Notes: generated from the sequence alone by a model not told the origin. Shown: positions 16,862 to 26,505, numbered from the stretch's first letter. The stretch is DNA of 64,000 nucleotides from Vibrio penaeicida (GCF_002933855.1 NZ_BFAQ01000035.1:88636-152635); one strand, 5' to 3'. Numbers and translations: made by a program.

Positions 16862-17872
16862 ATGAAAAAGCAGTTAGTTGTACTTACGCTACTTTCTTCA
16901 CTTCCATTTACTGCCAGCTCTCAAGTTTATCTTGGTGGTAAAGTGGGTGCTTCATCTTTGTCAAACTCTTGTGCTGTAGCAACCGGATGTGATGATGACG
17001 GTACCGCATTGGGTGTGTATCTTGGATATCAGCTACTGGATAATGTCGCACTAGAACTGGGATATGATGATTACGGTCAATTTAAATCAAACTACATTGA
17101 TAGCGGTTCTCTAACCAATTTAGAAGGTTCAATGACAGCAATTACATTCGCACCAAAATTCAATATTCCATTAAGTGAAGATGCTGATTTTTTCAGTAAA
17201 ATTGGAGCAGGTTACTCCACTTACGACGAAGCTAAAGATGACTTAAACCTTTTGGTTGGGCTTGGCGTCGAAGGTAAAATCACAGAAGCACTTCGGGCTA
17301 GAATCGAGTATCAATTAATGACAGAAATTAATGCGGGTCCAGCCGACGACAGCACAGCAAGCATGTTCACGTTAGGCCTTAATTATCATTTCGGTGCCAA
17401 AGCAAAACCAGCTCCTGTAGCAAAAGCAGAACCACGTCCTGTTGCAGAGCCAGCTCCTGCACCAGCGCCTGTCGTTGAAGAGAAGAAACCAGAGCCACCT
17501 AAAAAGCAAACTATTACTTTCCAATCTCAACAAGATGTCAGCTTGTTTGAAACAGGAAGCAGTAAGTTAAGTGCTGCTGGGACTCGTCGTTTTGAGTCAG
17601 TAGCAACTCTTCTTACCACTTACCCTCAATCAAAAGTAGACGTTGTTGGTCACACCGACAGTCGTGGTAGCGCCAAATTCAACCAGAAACTATCTGAAGA
17701 ACGCGCTCAAGCAGTCGCAGATTACTTGGTTGCTAAAGGTGTAGATTCGAACCGTATTACTGTTAAAGGTGATGGCGAGTCTAACCCAATCGCTTCTAAT
17801 GACACTGCAGCAGGACGTGAGCAAAACCGTCGTGTTGAAGTAACGATTGAAGAGTTTACCGTAGAAGAGTAA
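16862..17872 (+). CDS. OmpA-family outer-membrane protein
   Basis: 336 residues from the ATG at 16862, which has an AAGGA ribosome site. Parts in order are: signal peptide (about 1-20, TASSQ); an eight-strand beta-barrel domain (about 21-180) with GVYLGYQLLDNVALELGYD; a Pro/Ala-rich linker (about 182-212); and a C-terminal OmpA peptidoglycan-binding domain with VDVVGHTDSRGSAKFNQKLS and AGREQNRRVEV. It ties the outer membrane to the cell wall. Two cysteines in the barrel loop (NSCAVATGCD) may form a disulfide. A longer in-frame start at 16799 lacks a ribosome site. Confidence 0.93.
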   Translation: MKKQLVVLTLLSSLPFTASSQVYLGGKVGASSLSNSCAVATGCDDDGTALGVYLGYQLLDNVALELGYDDYGQFKSNYIDSGSLTNLEGSMTAITFAPKFNIPLSEDADFFSKIGAGYSTYDEAKDDLNLLVGLGVEGKITEALRARIEYQLMTEINAGPADDSTASMFTLGLNYHFGAKAKPAPVAKAEPRPVAEPAPAPAPVVEEKKPEPPKKQTITFQSQQDVSLFETGSSKLSAAGTRRFESVATLLTTYPQSKVDVVGHTDSRGSAKFNQKLSEERAQAVADYLVAKGVDSNRITVKGDGESNPIASNDTAAGREQNRRVEVTIEEFTVEE

Positions 17873-17891
17873 ATATAACTTCTAAATAGGA

Positions 17892-17923
17892 AATGGCTTC
17901 CAGTCTTGGAAGCCATTTTTTTT
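17892..17923 (+). terminator. Terminator after the OmpA-like gene
   Basis: An 11-bp stem (17892-17902 with 17907-17917) with a 4-base loop and an eight-T run. Confidence 0.93.
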
Positions 17924-18069
17924 GCTACCACCATTCTCGTTGGCACTTATCAACCGCGAGAACATGGATAATTTGGTCAAAAATTTAACATGCAATAAAC
18001 GCACTATTCAACTCCAATACTGGGAAATACCCTCAGCCTTGGAGCTTTAAGTTATATTTTTTTGACCTG

Positions 18070-20097
18070 TTAGAACTGATAGGCAACAGACAGCTTAACG
18101 TTTCGACCTGGTTCTAAGTCGTCTAGGCTAAATACCTTGCCCGAACGGGATTTAGATGTACCGGATGTGGACGCGTGTGATACGTACGCCGCATCAAATA
18201 GGTTATCGATACCGAACGTTAGAGATAGCCCATCTACTTGACTAGGCGCCCATTGGGCATAGATTTTGTGAACATCGTAGGCTTCCTTAATTGGGTTACC
18301 TTCAAGTACATTTTTTTCTTCCATTACATAGTTTGAATTCCAACCAAATATTGCATCAATATCATAGGCTATGTATTCGAGGTTAAGAGATACACTGTCT
18401 CCGATATCCGTACTGCGAGCACTTCGATCTGTTGCGTTGATCGGATCTCCTGATTCCAAGAACTTATTGTTTGAGCGTGAGTACGCCAAACGCGAATTGA
18501 ACGCATCATATCCATAATGGAAGCTTGCCTCAAAGCCAGTAAGCTCAGCATCTTCACCGTTGAGCAACAGGTATGGTTTGGACCCACCCTGATATTTTTT
18601 GATGATGTAATCATTTATTCTGGTGTTAAACACCGTTAAGTTGGCAGCTACAGAGTGATCGTTGACACTTCTGGCGAACTTAATACCGCCTTGATGGTTG
18701 AAACCCGTTTCTGGCGAAATATTATCAGAGAGCTTGTCCTCAAAATTAATAAAGGTTTCTAGAAGTTCTGGTGCTTTAAACAATGTACGGGTGCTTGCAA
18801 ATAAGGTAATAGATTCAGAAATATGCCAATCTACACCACCAGCCCATGTAACTTTATCGTATGAAGAGTCATCTAGGTTAGTTTTACGGTTCACATTGTC
18901 ATAGCGGACACCCACAGTTACATCGATTGAATCCGTTGCAGTAGTTTTGTCTTCAACATACAGTGAATGCGTGATTGCTTTGGAAGCATTGGAGTCACCT
19001 AAGGCGTATTCGTTCTCACTGTTTTGCTGTTTCACTTCATAGCCATAAGTCAACGTTTTGGCGAACCCGAGAGCTGACAGTTCAGACTGCCCTTTTATGC
19101 TTCCTCCAGTATTCGTGCTTTCAGCTGTGTTCTCTCCAACTCGATCTTTAGGCCAGAACCCAGGGACACCAACTTCGTTACGGTAAAGGTTAATTTTGTT
19201 TTGATAGACAGCCGCATTTACAACTGTATTCTCTGTCACTAATTCATAACCTAACGTGTATGTGTGACGTGCGTATTTAGTGTCGATTAAAGCATCAGAC
19301 GACCTGAATTCGTTACCTTCGGCACCCCAGTTTGGACGAGGGTTATAATCTCCATGATCTCGATAGTAGTCGTATGAAAACTCTACACGCTGAGTTTCAT
19401 CAATATCCCAGCCAGCTTTTGCTAACAGGTTATTGACTTGCCCTTCTGAACCAATTGTTTCTACACCATCACCATCTTCAAAATTGTCGCGTTTAATGCC
19501 ATAAAGATACACAAGAGCATCACCACTATTAGAAAGCTTTCCGTATGCGGTCAAAGAACCTGTAGTGAATGCGTTGGAACCGAAACCTCCATAAACTCGA
19601 GCACCATATGTTTCGTCGTAACGAAGTAAGTCTTTTGCATCTTTGGTTTCAAAATAAACCGAACCACCTATAGCGCTACTTGTTACAGAATTTGCACCGA
19701 CTTGAATATCGGCAGATTTTATGATGTCAGGGTTCAGGGTAAGGTTCCCAACATGATGGAACATGTTGGCGTTCTGAGATGCACCATCTAGACGAATGTC
19801 AAGGTCGGTTTCATCCAAACCACGAATGTTAATACGTTGGTTTACTGAATGTGTTCCACCAACGTCTACGCCCGGAATATCTCTCAAAAGATCCGACATA
19901 TGATCAGCTTGTTTTAGCGCAAAATCATCGGAATTTAATGATTCAGAGCTACTCTTTACACTTGCACCCCATACCATAACTTCTTCTATATGAGACTTTT
20001 CTTCCTCTGAGGCAAATGATATTGCAGGTGTACATACGCCTGCAATGGCAAGGCTAATCAATGTTCTTCGAGCTGTAAAAGCACGCAACTTATCCAT
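18070..20097 (-). CDS. TonB-dependent receptor, probably for iron-siderophore or heme
   Basis: 675 residues from the ATG at 20097, preceded by AGGA. It has a signal peptide (to about residue 29, ISFA), a TonB-box-like region near EEVMVWGA, and a plug domain with LLRDIPGVDVGGTHSVNQRI and IRGLDETDLDIRLDGA. A 22-strand barrel follows, ending in the typical C-terminal aromatic (VKLSVAYQF). The stretch TRTLFKAPELLETF resembles the FRAP box of heme receptors, but no clear NPNL box is present, so the substrate stays open. A Fur box (20120-20138) and a divergent AraC-type regulator support an iron role. Confidence 0.92.
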   Translation of the reverse strand: MDKLRAFTARRTLISLAIAGVCTPAISFASEEEKSHIEEVMVWGASVKSSSESLNSDDFALKQADHMSDLLRDIPGVDVGGTHSVNQRINIRGLDETDLDIRLDGASQNANMFHHVGNLTLNPDIIKSADIQVGANSVTSSAIGGSVYFETKDAKDLLRYDETYGARVYGGFGSNAFTTGSLTAYGKLSNSGDALVYLYGIKRDNFEDGDGVETIGSEGQVNNLLAKAGWDIDETQRVEFSYDYYRDHGDYNPRPNWGAEGNEFRSSDALIDTKYARHTYTLGYELVTENTVVNAAVYQNKINLYRNEVGVPGFWPKDRVGENTAESTNTGGSIKGQSELSALGFAKTLTYGYEVKQQNSENEYALGDSNASKAITHSLYVEDKTTATDSIDVTVGVRYDNVNRKTNLDDSSYDKVTWAGGVDWHISESITLFASTRTLFKAPELLETFINFEDKLSDNISPETGFNHQGGIKFARSVNDHSVAANLTVFNTRINDYIIKKYQGGSKPYLLLNGEDAELTGFEASFHYGYDAFNSRLAYSRSNNKFLESGDPINATDRSARSTDIGDSVSLNLEYIAYDIDAIFGWNSNYVMEEKNVLEGNPIKEAYDVHKIYAQWAPSQVDGLSLTFGIDNLFDAAYVSHASTSGTSKSRSGKVFSLDDLEPGRNVKLSVAYQF

Positions 20098-20119
20098 GGG
20101 TACCACATCCTAATGATTT

Positions 20120-20138
20120 ATAAATGATAATTATTCGC
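20120..20138. promoter_or_regulatory. Fur box between the TonB receptor and the AraC regulator
   Basis: ATAAATGATAATTATTCGC matches the Fur consensus at 13 of 19 positions, with the core AATGATAATTATT nearly intact. It is 22 bp upstream of the receptor start and could control both divergent genes. Confidence 0.65.
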
Positions 20139-20221
20139 AGATATGGTATTTGCTGATAGTATTATTGAAAAGAATAAACAGTTATCCAAAATCGCTAAAC
20201 GCTTATTAGGAACAATATAGA

Positions 20222-21214
20222 ATGCCACCCGCAAAAATAGAACGGAGTTCCCGCTCTCATGATACTTTCGCTATTACTCAGTTTGTGAATAACGGAGGTG
20301 ATCAACAAAGCGTTATCAGTTCCAACCGTTCATCTAAAGATGTGATTGTAAAGGGAGAGTTTGTCGACTATCGCTCGAAAGCGGGTATCACAGTGCATGG
20401 CGGAGTCACTTCAGACTTAACAGATTGTCATATAGTGGCAACCGCTCCAGCGTCAGTGATTATCACGATTTTACTAGAGGGTAAACTGGTCTTCGGTTAT
20501 GACGATTTGCATTTTGAGCTTGATGCTGTAGATACACCTCGGGCACTTATCGCTAATCTTAAAACGCCTGCCACTTTCCATAAGCGAACTCAAAGTGGCA
20601 ATAACGTTAAAAAGATCAACATAATGATCAAGCCCGAGTGGTTTAATCAGAGATTAAATTTATCTCCAGAAGACAATATGTCGGATTTTCTTAATACGGA
20701 CAAAGCAAATGTTCGCTTTGAGCCCACGAGCGATATCTTAGAATTACTGAACGACTTTCTTCAAATAAAGAATCCTCAAACGCTTAGTGAAATGCTCAAA
20801 TTTGAATCGAACGCTTTGCTGGTTATGTCAAACGCCTTCGAGCAAGTTTCTTCTGAGATTCATTCTGCGTTACCTTCTAATCTACCTCTTAATTTCAACG
20901 GTAATATTTCGCACCTAATTAGCTACCTTGAAAGCAATTTAGAGAAAGAACTTTCGCTGGAAGATATTGCTTCTTACGCAGCAATGAGCACGTCAAATCT
21001 GCAGAGGCGTTTTAAACAAGAAGTCGGTTACACTGTACTTGGGTATGTTCGTTATCGCAGATTGGCTCGCGCAAAACAAGCGTTAGAGCAAGGTTACAAA
21101 ACCATCACGGAAGCAGCTTATGACGCGGGCTACCAGCACCCATCCAATTTCACTAATGCGTTTAAAAAGCAGTTTGGTTATTCACCAAGCGACAGCGTAG
21201 CAGGTCAGTGTTGA
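20222..21214 (+). CDS. AraC-family transcriptional regulator
   Basis: 330 residues. The N-terminal 215 residues resemble the sensor part of PchR-type regulators. The C-terminal AraC DNA-binding domain (about 227-325) has both helix-turn-helix units: LSLEDIASYAAMSTSNLQRRFKQ... and TITEAAYDAGYQHPSNFTNAFKKQFGYSPSD. AraC proteins divergent from a TonB receptor usually activate it when the matching siderophore is present. That is the inferred job. Its 3' end overlaps modC on the other strand by 10 bp. Confidence 0.9.
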   Translation: MPPAKIERSSRSHDTFAITQFVNNGGDQQSVISSNRSSKDVIVKGEFVDYRSKAGITVHGGVTSDLTDCHIVATAPASVIITILLEGKLVFGYDDLHFELDAVDTPRALIANLKTPATFHKRTQSGNNVKKINIMIKPEWFNQRLNLSPEDNMSDFLNTDKANVRFEPTSDILELLNDFLQIKNPQTLSEMLKFESNALLVMSNAFEQVSSEIHSALPSNLPLNFNGNISHLISYLESNLEKELSLEDIASYAAMSTSNLQRRFKQEVGYTVLGYVRYRRLARAKQALEQGYKTITEAAYDAGYQHPSNFTNAFKKQFGYSPSDSVAGQC

Positions 21215-22302
21215 ATAATATCCCGCTGTGTAACGCTTACCCCTTTAACTTGAGCATAGAGCTTTTTGCCAACCTCAAGCTCAAGATCATCAACAGCCCA
21301 TTGGGTAACGTTACACCACAATGAACACTGGTCACTTAACTTCAGTTTGATGGCTACACTTTGCTTGTCTGGCGAGGGCGATTGAACTTCCATATCTGCA
21401 ATGATAGCTGGGATAATATTTCGGATAGATGTGTCATGTGGTTCTGATAGGCATAAAGACACATCATTTGCTCTTACTTGGACACGGACTGGATCTGAAA
21501 TCTCTGCGTCTATTTTCTGAACCCAAAGTCGCGTTTTGTCGCATAGCTTAAGTGCGGTCAGCGCATATTGGGGGTGATGAGAGTCTACGAGTGCATCAAA
21601 CAATGTACTTTGTTCTGAAAAAGACTGCCAAGGTCGCATTGCTTGCGAATCCCACACGCTCTCAAGCGAACCTACTGCTTCAAGCTTACCTTGGTTCAAT
21701 ATGACCATATGGTCGGCCAAGCGAATGATTTCATTTAAACTGTGGCTCACATACAGAATCGGAACATCAATATCATTGGCGAGTCGTTCTAAAAAAGGCA
21801 TAACTTCACGTTTACGGGGAAGATCCAAAGATGCCAATGGTTCATCCATTATCAATAAAGAGGGTTTAGATAACAGAGCACGCCCGATGGCCACACGTTG
21901 TTTTTCTCCACCAGAAAGGTCGATAGGCTTCCTGCCTAGTAAACTGTGTAGCTGTAACAAATCGCAAATGACTTTGAAATAAGCGTCGTCTTTTGTAGCG
22001 GTACCGTACAGTAAATTTCCTTTCACTGAATAGTGAGGGAAAAGCCTTGCATCCTGAAAAACATAACCGATATGTCGTTTTTCGACAGGTAGATTTTGAT
22101 TGGATTTTCGGCAAAATAGCGTTTTACCATTAACCTCTATTCGCCCATCATCCGGAATAGATAGACCCGCCACAGCATTTATCAAAGACGTTTTTCCAGC
22201 GCCAGAACGCCCAAAAACAGCAGTAATGCCTTTAGAAGGGATAGACAAATCAACGTCTAAATGTAGCTGACCGAGTTGCTGTTTCACCTTTATCTGAATC
22301 AT
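21205..22302 (-). CDS. modC: Molybdate ABC transporter ATP-binding protein
   Basis: 365 residues. The ABC domain has Walker A FGRSGAGKT, signature LSGGEKQR and Walker B LLIMDEPLASLD. A C-terminal TOBE/Mop molybdate-binding domain (about 290-360, IIPAIIADMEVQSPSPDKQS) follows, the usual ModC layout. It energises molybdate import with ModB and ModA. Its ATG overlaps the modB stop (ATGA). It is the last gene of the cobQ-modABC unit. Confidence 0.96.
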   Translation of the reverse strand: MIQIKVKQQLGQLHLDVDLSIPSKGITAVFGRSGAGKTSLINAVAGLSIPDDGRIEVNGKTLFCRKSNQNLPVEKRHIGYVFQDARLFPHYSVKGNLLYGTATKDDAYFKVICDLLQLHSLLGRKPIDLSGGEKQRVAIGRALLSKPSLLIMDEPLASLDLPRKREVMPFLERLANDIDVPILYVSHSLNEIIRLADHMVILNQGKLEAVGSLESVWDSQAMRPWQSFSEQSTLFDALVDSHHPQYALTALKLCDKTRLWVQKIDAEISDPVRVQVRANDVSLCLSEPHDTSIRNIIPAIIADMEVQSPSPDKQSVAIKLKLSDQCSLWCNVTQWAVDDLELEVGKKLYAQVKGVSVTQRDIIQH

Positions 22303-23003
22303 TTACTCACCCTAGAGGTTAATCCAATTTTTTGATTGGCTTTTTTGCTAAGAACTTCAGATATGAGTAAAGAAACCAGCGCGACAATAATTGAAATAAC
22401 GCATAAACGAGCAGCTTCGTGTTCCGCTCCAGGTGTCTCTATAAAGGAATACATGGCAAGAGGTAACGTTTGAGTTTCACCGGGTATACTTGAAACAAAA
22501 CTAATCGTCGCCCCAAACTCTCCTAGACTTCTCGCAAACGCAAGTAAAGCACCAGTAATAACACCAGGCAGTGCTAAAGGTAGAGTAATCGTGAAGAAAA
22601 CCCGCATTGGGGTTGCTCCTAAAGAACGTGCGACTTGTTCTAGTTTGGTGTCGATACTTTCAATACTTAACCTGATGGCTCTAACCATTAAAGGCAGCGA
22701 AACCACAGCTGAAGCCAACACAGCTCCTTTCCAGTCAAAGCTGAAAACGATACCAAACGTATCGAACAACCATTTCCCGATTATCCCTTGCCTACCCATT
22801 CCAACAAGAAGTAGATACCCTATGACGACTGGAGGCAAAACAAGCGGAAGGTGTATACACGCATCGAAAGCACTCTTGCCCCAAAAAGATTTGCGAGCAA
22901 GTACCCAAGCAATGATGACACTAATAGGAGTAAGCCAAAGAACCGCATAGAAGGCGACCTTTAAGCTTAAATGGAGTGCTTCCAATTCAAAATCTGTCAG
23001 CAT
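22299..23003 (-). CDS. modB: Molybdate ABC transporter permease
   Basis: 234 residues, five or six membrane helices. The EAA coupling loop reads EQVARSLGATPMRVFFTITLPLALPGVITG, typical of ModB/CysT permeases. Its ATG overlaps the modA stop codon (TGATG), indicating coupled translation. It forms the inner-membrane channel. Confidence 0.96.
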   Translation of the reverse strand: MLTDFELEALHLSLKVAFYAVLWLTPISVIIAWVLARKSFWGKSAFDACIHLPLVLPPVVIGYLLLVGMGRQGIIGKWLFDTFGIVFSFDWKGAVLASAVVSLPLMVRAIRLSIESIDTKLEQVARSLGATPMRVFFTITLPLALPGVITGALLAFARSLGEFGATISFVSSIPGETQTLPLAMYSFIETPGAEHEAARLCVISIIVALVSLLISEVLSKKANQKIGLTSRVSK

Positions 23004-23752
23004 CAGTTTTCCGTTACGAAGCCGTATTGATTCAGTATGGCTTTACCCTGGTCTGAATGTAAATAGCGAGAAAATGCAATAGCCTCAGAGCTCATACTTA
23101 AGTTAACCAAAGGGTAAACAATAGGGTCATGCCATTTATCATTAAAAGACGTTAAAGCAGTGACATTGTCACTACTTAGAATGTCCGTTCTATAAACGAT
23201 TGATAATGGTACTTCTCCCCTTTCGGCAAGAGCCAGTGCAACTCTTACATTGTTGGTTTGTGCCATATGTCGCTTTACTGAATCCCAAACACCCAATGAC
23301 TCCAAAGCCTGCTTTGCATAAATCCCTGCAGGAACAGATGTTGGGATACCCATTGCTAGTCGCTCACCATCCAATTGCGTCGACCACCAATTGGGGTCTT
23401 TTAGATCGAATGATGAAACATCTCGTTTCGCAGGGGAAATTAGGACAAGCTGGTTTCTTGCGAGCGTTTTCATTCGGCTTGGTGGTAATGAGCGTTCAGC
23501 AAGAACGTATTCCGCCCATCGAATATTTGCAGACAAGTACAAGTCAGCAGGCGCACCTTGCGTAATTTGACGCGCTAACGAAGATGATGAACCAAAGACT
23601 GTTTTTACATCGATCCCCGTTTGCTTTTGAAAATCCTGCTTCATATGTTGCAAAACATTCGTCATGGACGAAGCCGCTAAAATGCGAACTTCAGCATAGG
23701 CATTACTCGTAAAAAGTAAAACTGCAACAATAGCAAATAGAGCTATTTTCAT
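23003..23752 (-). CDS. modA: Molybdate-binding periplasmic protein
   Basis: 249 residues with a signal peptide (1-20, SNAYA). The mature part begins EVRILAASSMTNVLQHMKQD and has the oxyanion-binding segments FGSSSSLARQITQGAPADLYLSA and SIVYRTDI typical of ModA. It captures molybdate or tungstate for ModBC. It starts only 9 bp after cobQ, so the two are likely one transcript. A matS site lies in the coding region at 23160. Confidence 0.95.
   Translation of the reverse strand: MKIALFAIVAVLLFTSNAYAEVRILAASSMTNVLQHMKQDFQKQTGIDVKTVFGSSSSLARQITQGAPADLYLSANIRWAEYVLAERSLPPSRMKTLARNQLVLISPAKRDVSSFDLKDPNWWSTQLDGERLAMGIPTSVPAGIYAKQALESLGVWDSVKRHMAQTNNVRVALALAERGEVPLSIVYRTDILSSDNVTALTSFNDKWHDPIVYPLVNLSMSSEAIAFSRYLHSDQGKAILNQYGFVTEN
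23160..23172. other. matS: matS site 4
   Basis: GTGACATTGTCAC, a perfect consensus match, inside modA. Confidence 0.85.
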
Positions 23753-23761
23753 TCCTGTTCA

Positions 23762-25231
23762 TCACGCCTTATTGGTAAATGTCGCCCAAAGTTTATCCAA
23801 GTCCATATACTCTTCAATCGCATTCGCTATCCGATCAATTGCGTCTTCTTTCATTTTTTCAAAGTCTACAGGTTGAATCTCTTCGCTACCTGCCCACTCT
23901 AGGAGCAGACCCGTAGCCCCTGCTTCTTCAAAAATACCATGCAAATAACTGCCAAAAATTTGATTACAGTTACTGATAGCTCCATCACTTACTTGATGTT
24001 CTAGCGAAATGGGTTGAGTTTCGTTGACTTGTGTCACGCCAGCATGAATTTCATAACCTAAAACAGGAAAAGATTGGTTTTCAAGTCGAATCGTACCTTT
24101 AACGGTTTTAAGCTGCTTTTCAGCGTGGAGAACTGTTGTCATATCCAGTAAACCAAGACCATCGCTATCACCAGCTGCACCTTCAATACCTTCGGGGTCA
24201 GAAATAGTATTGCCGAGCATTTGATAGCCGCCACATATTCCCATGACCTTACCACCCAACCGAAGATGCCTCAGAATATCTTTATCCCACCCTTGTGAAC
24301 GAAGGTAATCAAGATCTTGCCGAACAGATTTGGTTCCAGGAAGAATGATTAAGTCGGCTCCTTTCAACGACTCTCCTTTACTAACGTATTCGAAATCAAT
24401 GTTCGGGTTTAACCTCAAAGGATCAAAATCCGTATGGTTACTAATTCTTGTAAAAACCGGTACTTTCACTTTAAATAGGTGCCCTTTGGTCTTCACCTGT
24501 TCATTAGTAATAGCGTCTTCCGCTTCGAGATTTAAACCATGTAAGAATGGCAATACGCCTAATACTGGTTTCCCTGTTTTTTCTTCAAGCCAATCTAGAC
24601 CAGATTCAAGCAGTTTAATGTCACCTCTGAAGCGATTGATGACAAAGCCAATCACTCGGTTTTGTTCCGATTGCGACAGCAGCTCTAACGTGCCATATAG
24701 ATGAGCGAATACACCACCGCGATCAATATCAGCCACAATGATGACCGGCACATCGGCATTCTCTGCAAATCCCATATTGGCAATATCATTTGCCCTTAAG
24801 TTAATTTCTGCTGGGCTTCCCGCACCTTCAATCACGATAGATTCATAGTCACGTTGCAGCCGTCCAAACGAGTCCATCACACTGTCCATCGCGACCTTTT
24901 TGTAGTCATGATAGCCTTCTGCTTCCATATTGGTTATCGCTTTTCCCTGAAGAATAACCTGAGCACCAGTATCAGAATTAGGTTTAAGCAAGACGGGATT
25001 CATGTGGACTGATGGTTCTACGCCACACGCTTGCGCTTGAACAGCTTGAGCTCGCCCTATTTCGCCACCATCTTTTGTTACAGCGCTGTTCAGTGCCATA
25101 TTTTGAGGTTTAAAAGGGGCAACCTTTCTCCCCTTTCTGGCAAGTACGCGGCATAAGCCTGCCACTAGAACAGACTTTCCTGCATCAGAAGTTGTTCCTT
25201 GAACCATAAGAGCTTGAATAGAAGGGATCAT
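23762..25231 (-). CDS. cobQ: Cobyric acid synthase
   Basis: 489 residues. The N-terminal dethiobiotin-synthetase-like domain has the P-loop QGTTSDAGKSVLVAGLCR and PFKPQNMALNSAVT. The C-terminal class I glutamine amidotransferase domain has the nucleophile in GICGGYQMLG and the His-Glu pair near GSYLHGIFE. It amidates cobyrinic acid a,c-diamide in cobalamin synthesis or corrinoid salvage. No other cob gene is nearby and I see no cobalamin riboswitch in the 178-bp upstream gap. Its linkage to modABC (9 bp gap) has no obvious metabolic reason. Confidence 0.95.
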   Translation of the reverse strand: MIPSIQALMVQGTTSDAGKSVLVAGLCRVLARKGRKVAPFKPQNMALNSAVTKDGGEIGRAQAVQAQACGVEPSVHMNPVLLKPNSDTGAQVILQGKAITNMEAEGYHDYKKVAMDSVMDSFGRLQRDYESIVIEGAGSPAEINLRANDIANMGFAENADVPVIIVADIDRGGVFAHLYGTLELLSQSEQNRVIGFVINRFRGDIKLLESGLDWLEEKTGKPVLGVLPFLHGLNLEAEDAITNEQVKTKGHLFKVKVPVFTRISNHTDFDPLRLNPNIDFEYVSKGESLKGADLIILPGTKSVRQDLDYLRSQGWDKDILRHLRLGGKVMGICGGYQMLGNTISDPEGIEGAAGDSDGLGLLDMTTVLHAEKQLKTVKGTIRLENQSFPVLGYEIHAGVTQVNETQPISLEHQVSDGAISNCNQIFGSYLHGIFEEAGATGLLLEWAGSEEIQPVDFEKMKEDAIDRIANAIEEYMDLDKLWATFTNKA

Positions 25232-25409
25232 AATCGATTCATTTTATTGTTTATTTTGATTGAGCGTATAGTAATGCTTATCACTGATTCACCTCAAGCT
25301 ACATAGCGCCCTTAAGCTAAATGAATTCAAAATGAACTCCCCCATCAGCCATTGTTAAGGCTGTTCTTGTTTAACTGTATTCGAACTCAAGTAATAAGGA
25401 TTACAAAAC

Positions 25410-25778
25410 ATGAAAGCCATCACTTTATCCATCGCTGCTGCACTTATCACATTACCTACTCTTGCGCTTGCAGGAGACAAAGATCAAGAGGAAAAGTACG
25501 TAACATATAGTGGTCCAGTGGATCTGACCCCTGTTGCAGAAATGCTAAAAGATACCAGTTGGACAACCGAGAAAGACGTTGTTACCGAAGGACACCTAAT
25601 AAAACAGATCAGTAAAGACACGTTTATATTTACTGATGGGCAGGCGCAGATCCAAGTAGAACTAGACGACATAGTATTGACACAACCTCTTAATGCCGAG
25701 TCAAAAATCCGTCTTTATGGTGAATACGAAGGTGGTTCAACGCCAGAAATTGAAGTGGAACACCTACAGATCCTTTAA
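25410..25778 (+). CDS. YgiW/YdeI-family periplasmic OB-fold protein
   Basis: 122 residues: signal peptide (1-21, LALA/GDK) and a BOF (bacterial OB-fold) domain with YSGPVDLTPVAEML, DTFIFTDGQAQIQVELDD and KIRLYGEYEGG. Members such as YgiW and YdeI are periplasmic stress-tolerance proteins whose molecular role is unsettled. It is divergent from cobQ and followed by its own terminator. Confidence 0.88.
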   Translation: MKAITLSIAAALITLPTLALAGDKDQEEKYVTYSGPVDLTPVAEMLKDTSWTTEKDVVTEGHLIKQISKDTFIFTDGQAQIQVELDDIVLTQPLNAESKIRLYGEYEGGSTPEIEVEHLQIL

Positions 25779-25811
25779 GATCTCATTGAAATATCGCTGC
25801 ATTTAAATATT

Positions 25812-25835
25812 GGTCTGCTTTTTGCAGACCTTTTT
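25812..25835 (+). terminator. Terminator after the YgiW-like gene
   Basis: A 7-bp stem GGTCTGC/GCAGACC with a five-T loop and a five-T tail. It also argues that the next gene starts downstream of it. Confidence 0.92.
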
Positions 25836-25887
25836 GTATACCCGTATTTTTGGCACTAAGCCGAAGCGTAAAATGGATGGAATACAT

Positions 25888-26421
25888 ATGTTTGGACGTA
25901 AACGCCACTTAGCACTACTTTTCATGGCTCTAAGCCCGATGACAACTCTTGCTAACAATTTCAACTACTCTTCTGTTGAATTTAGAGTCGGCGCAAGCCC
26001 CACTTCTTATGGTGCAGAAGGTAATTTGACGTTTACCGAAAATACCCATTTTATAGGTCGTTTAGACAGCCGATTCGAAGGAGATTACGACATCGCTGTG
26101 GGTGTTGGTTTTAATGGACCAGCAACAGGATTTGCCGACATCTTCGGTCAGATGCTGATTCACAATATCAAAACAAGCGACGACAAATTTGTTGGTAATC
26201 AGTTTGTCCCTGAATTAAATATTGGCGCTCGCATATGGGTGTTAGACAACATTGAAGCCAATGTAAAAGTGGGTCAGTTGGTTTACAGTGACACCACCGA
26301 ACTTACTTATAGTTTTGGTGGTCGTTTCCACTCAACCGATCAGCTTTCAATTGGTGCGAACATCGCTGACAACGGGGTTTATGGATCTCAGCTCATTATG
26401 GGCGCAAGGTTCATGTTCTAA
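25888..26421 (+). CDS. Small predicted outer-membrane barrel protein
   Basis: 177 residues from the ATG at 25888; an ATG at 25873 would add MDGIH. A signal peptide (about 1-23, TTLAN) precedes a strand-rich, Gly/Asn-rich body (VEFRVGASPTSYGAEGNLTF, ELNIGARIWVLDNIEANVKV). It ends LIMGARFMF with a terminal Phe, as outer-membrane barrels do. I do not recognise a family. It has its own terminator. The upstream terminator makes co-transcription with the YgiW-like gene unlikely. Confidence 0.72.
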   Translation: MFGRKRHLALLFMALSPMTTLANNFNYSSVEFRVGASPTSYGAEGNLTFTENTHFIGRLDSRFEGDYDIAVGVGFNGPATGFADIFGQMLIHNIKTSDDKFVGNQFVPELNIGARIWVLDNIEANVKVGQLVYSDTTELTYSFGGRFHSTDQLSIGANIADNGVYGSQLIMGARFMF

Positions 26422-26435
26422 CTCGGGTAACCAAT

Positions 26436-26475
26436 AAAAAAGCCCTCACTTTAAGATTAAAGTGAGGGCTTTTTA
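26436..26475. terminator. Bidirectional terminator between convergent genes
   Basis: A stem of about 14 bp built on AAGCCCTCACTTTA (26440-26453) and its complement (26458-26471), flanked by A-run and T-run, placed between genes ending at 26421 (+) and 26506 (-). Confidence 0.93.
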
Positions 26476-26505
26476 AATGTTATTCAAATACTCGAATATA
26501 TCTCG

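Noticed and set aside
25232..25409. Cobalamin riboswitch upstream of cobQ
   Set aside because: No B12-box or matching structure is visible in the 178-bp gap.
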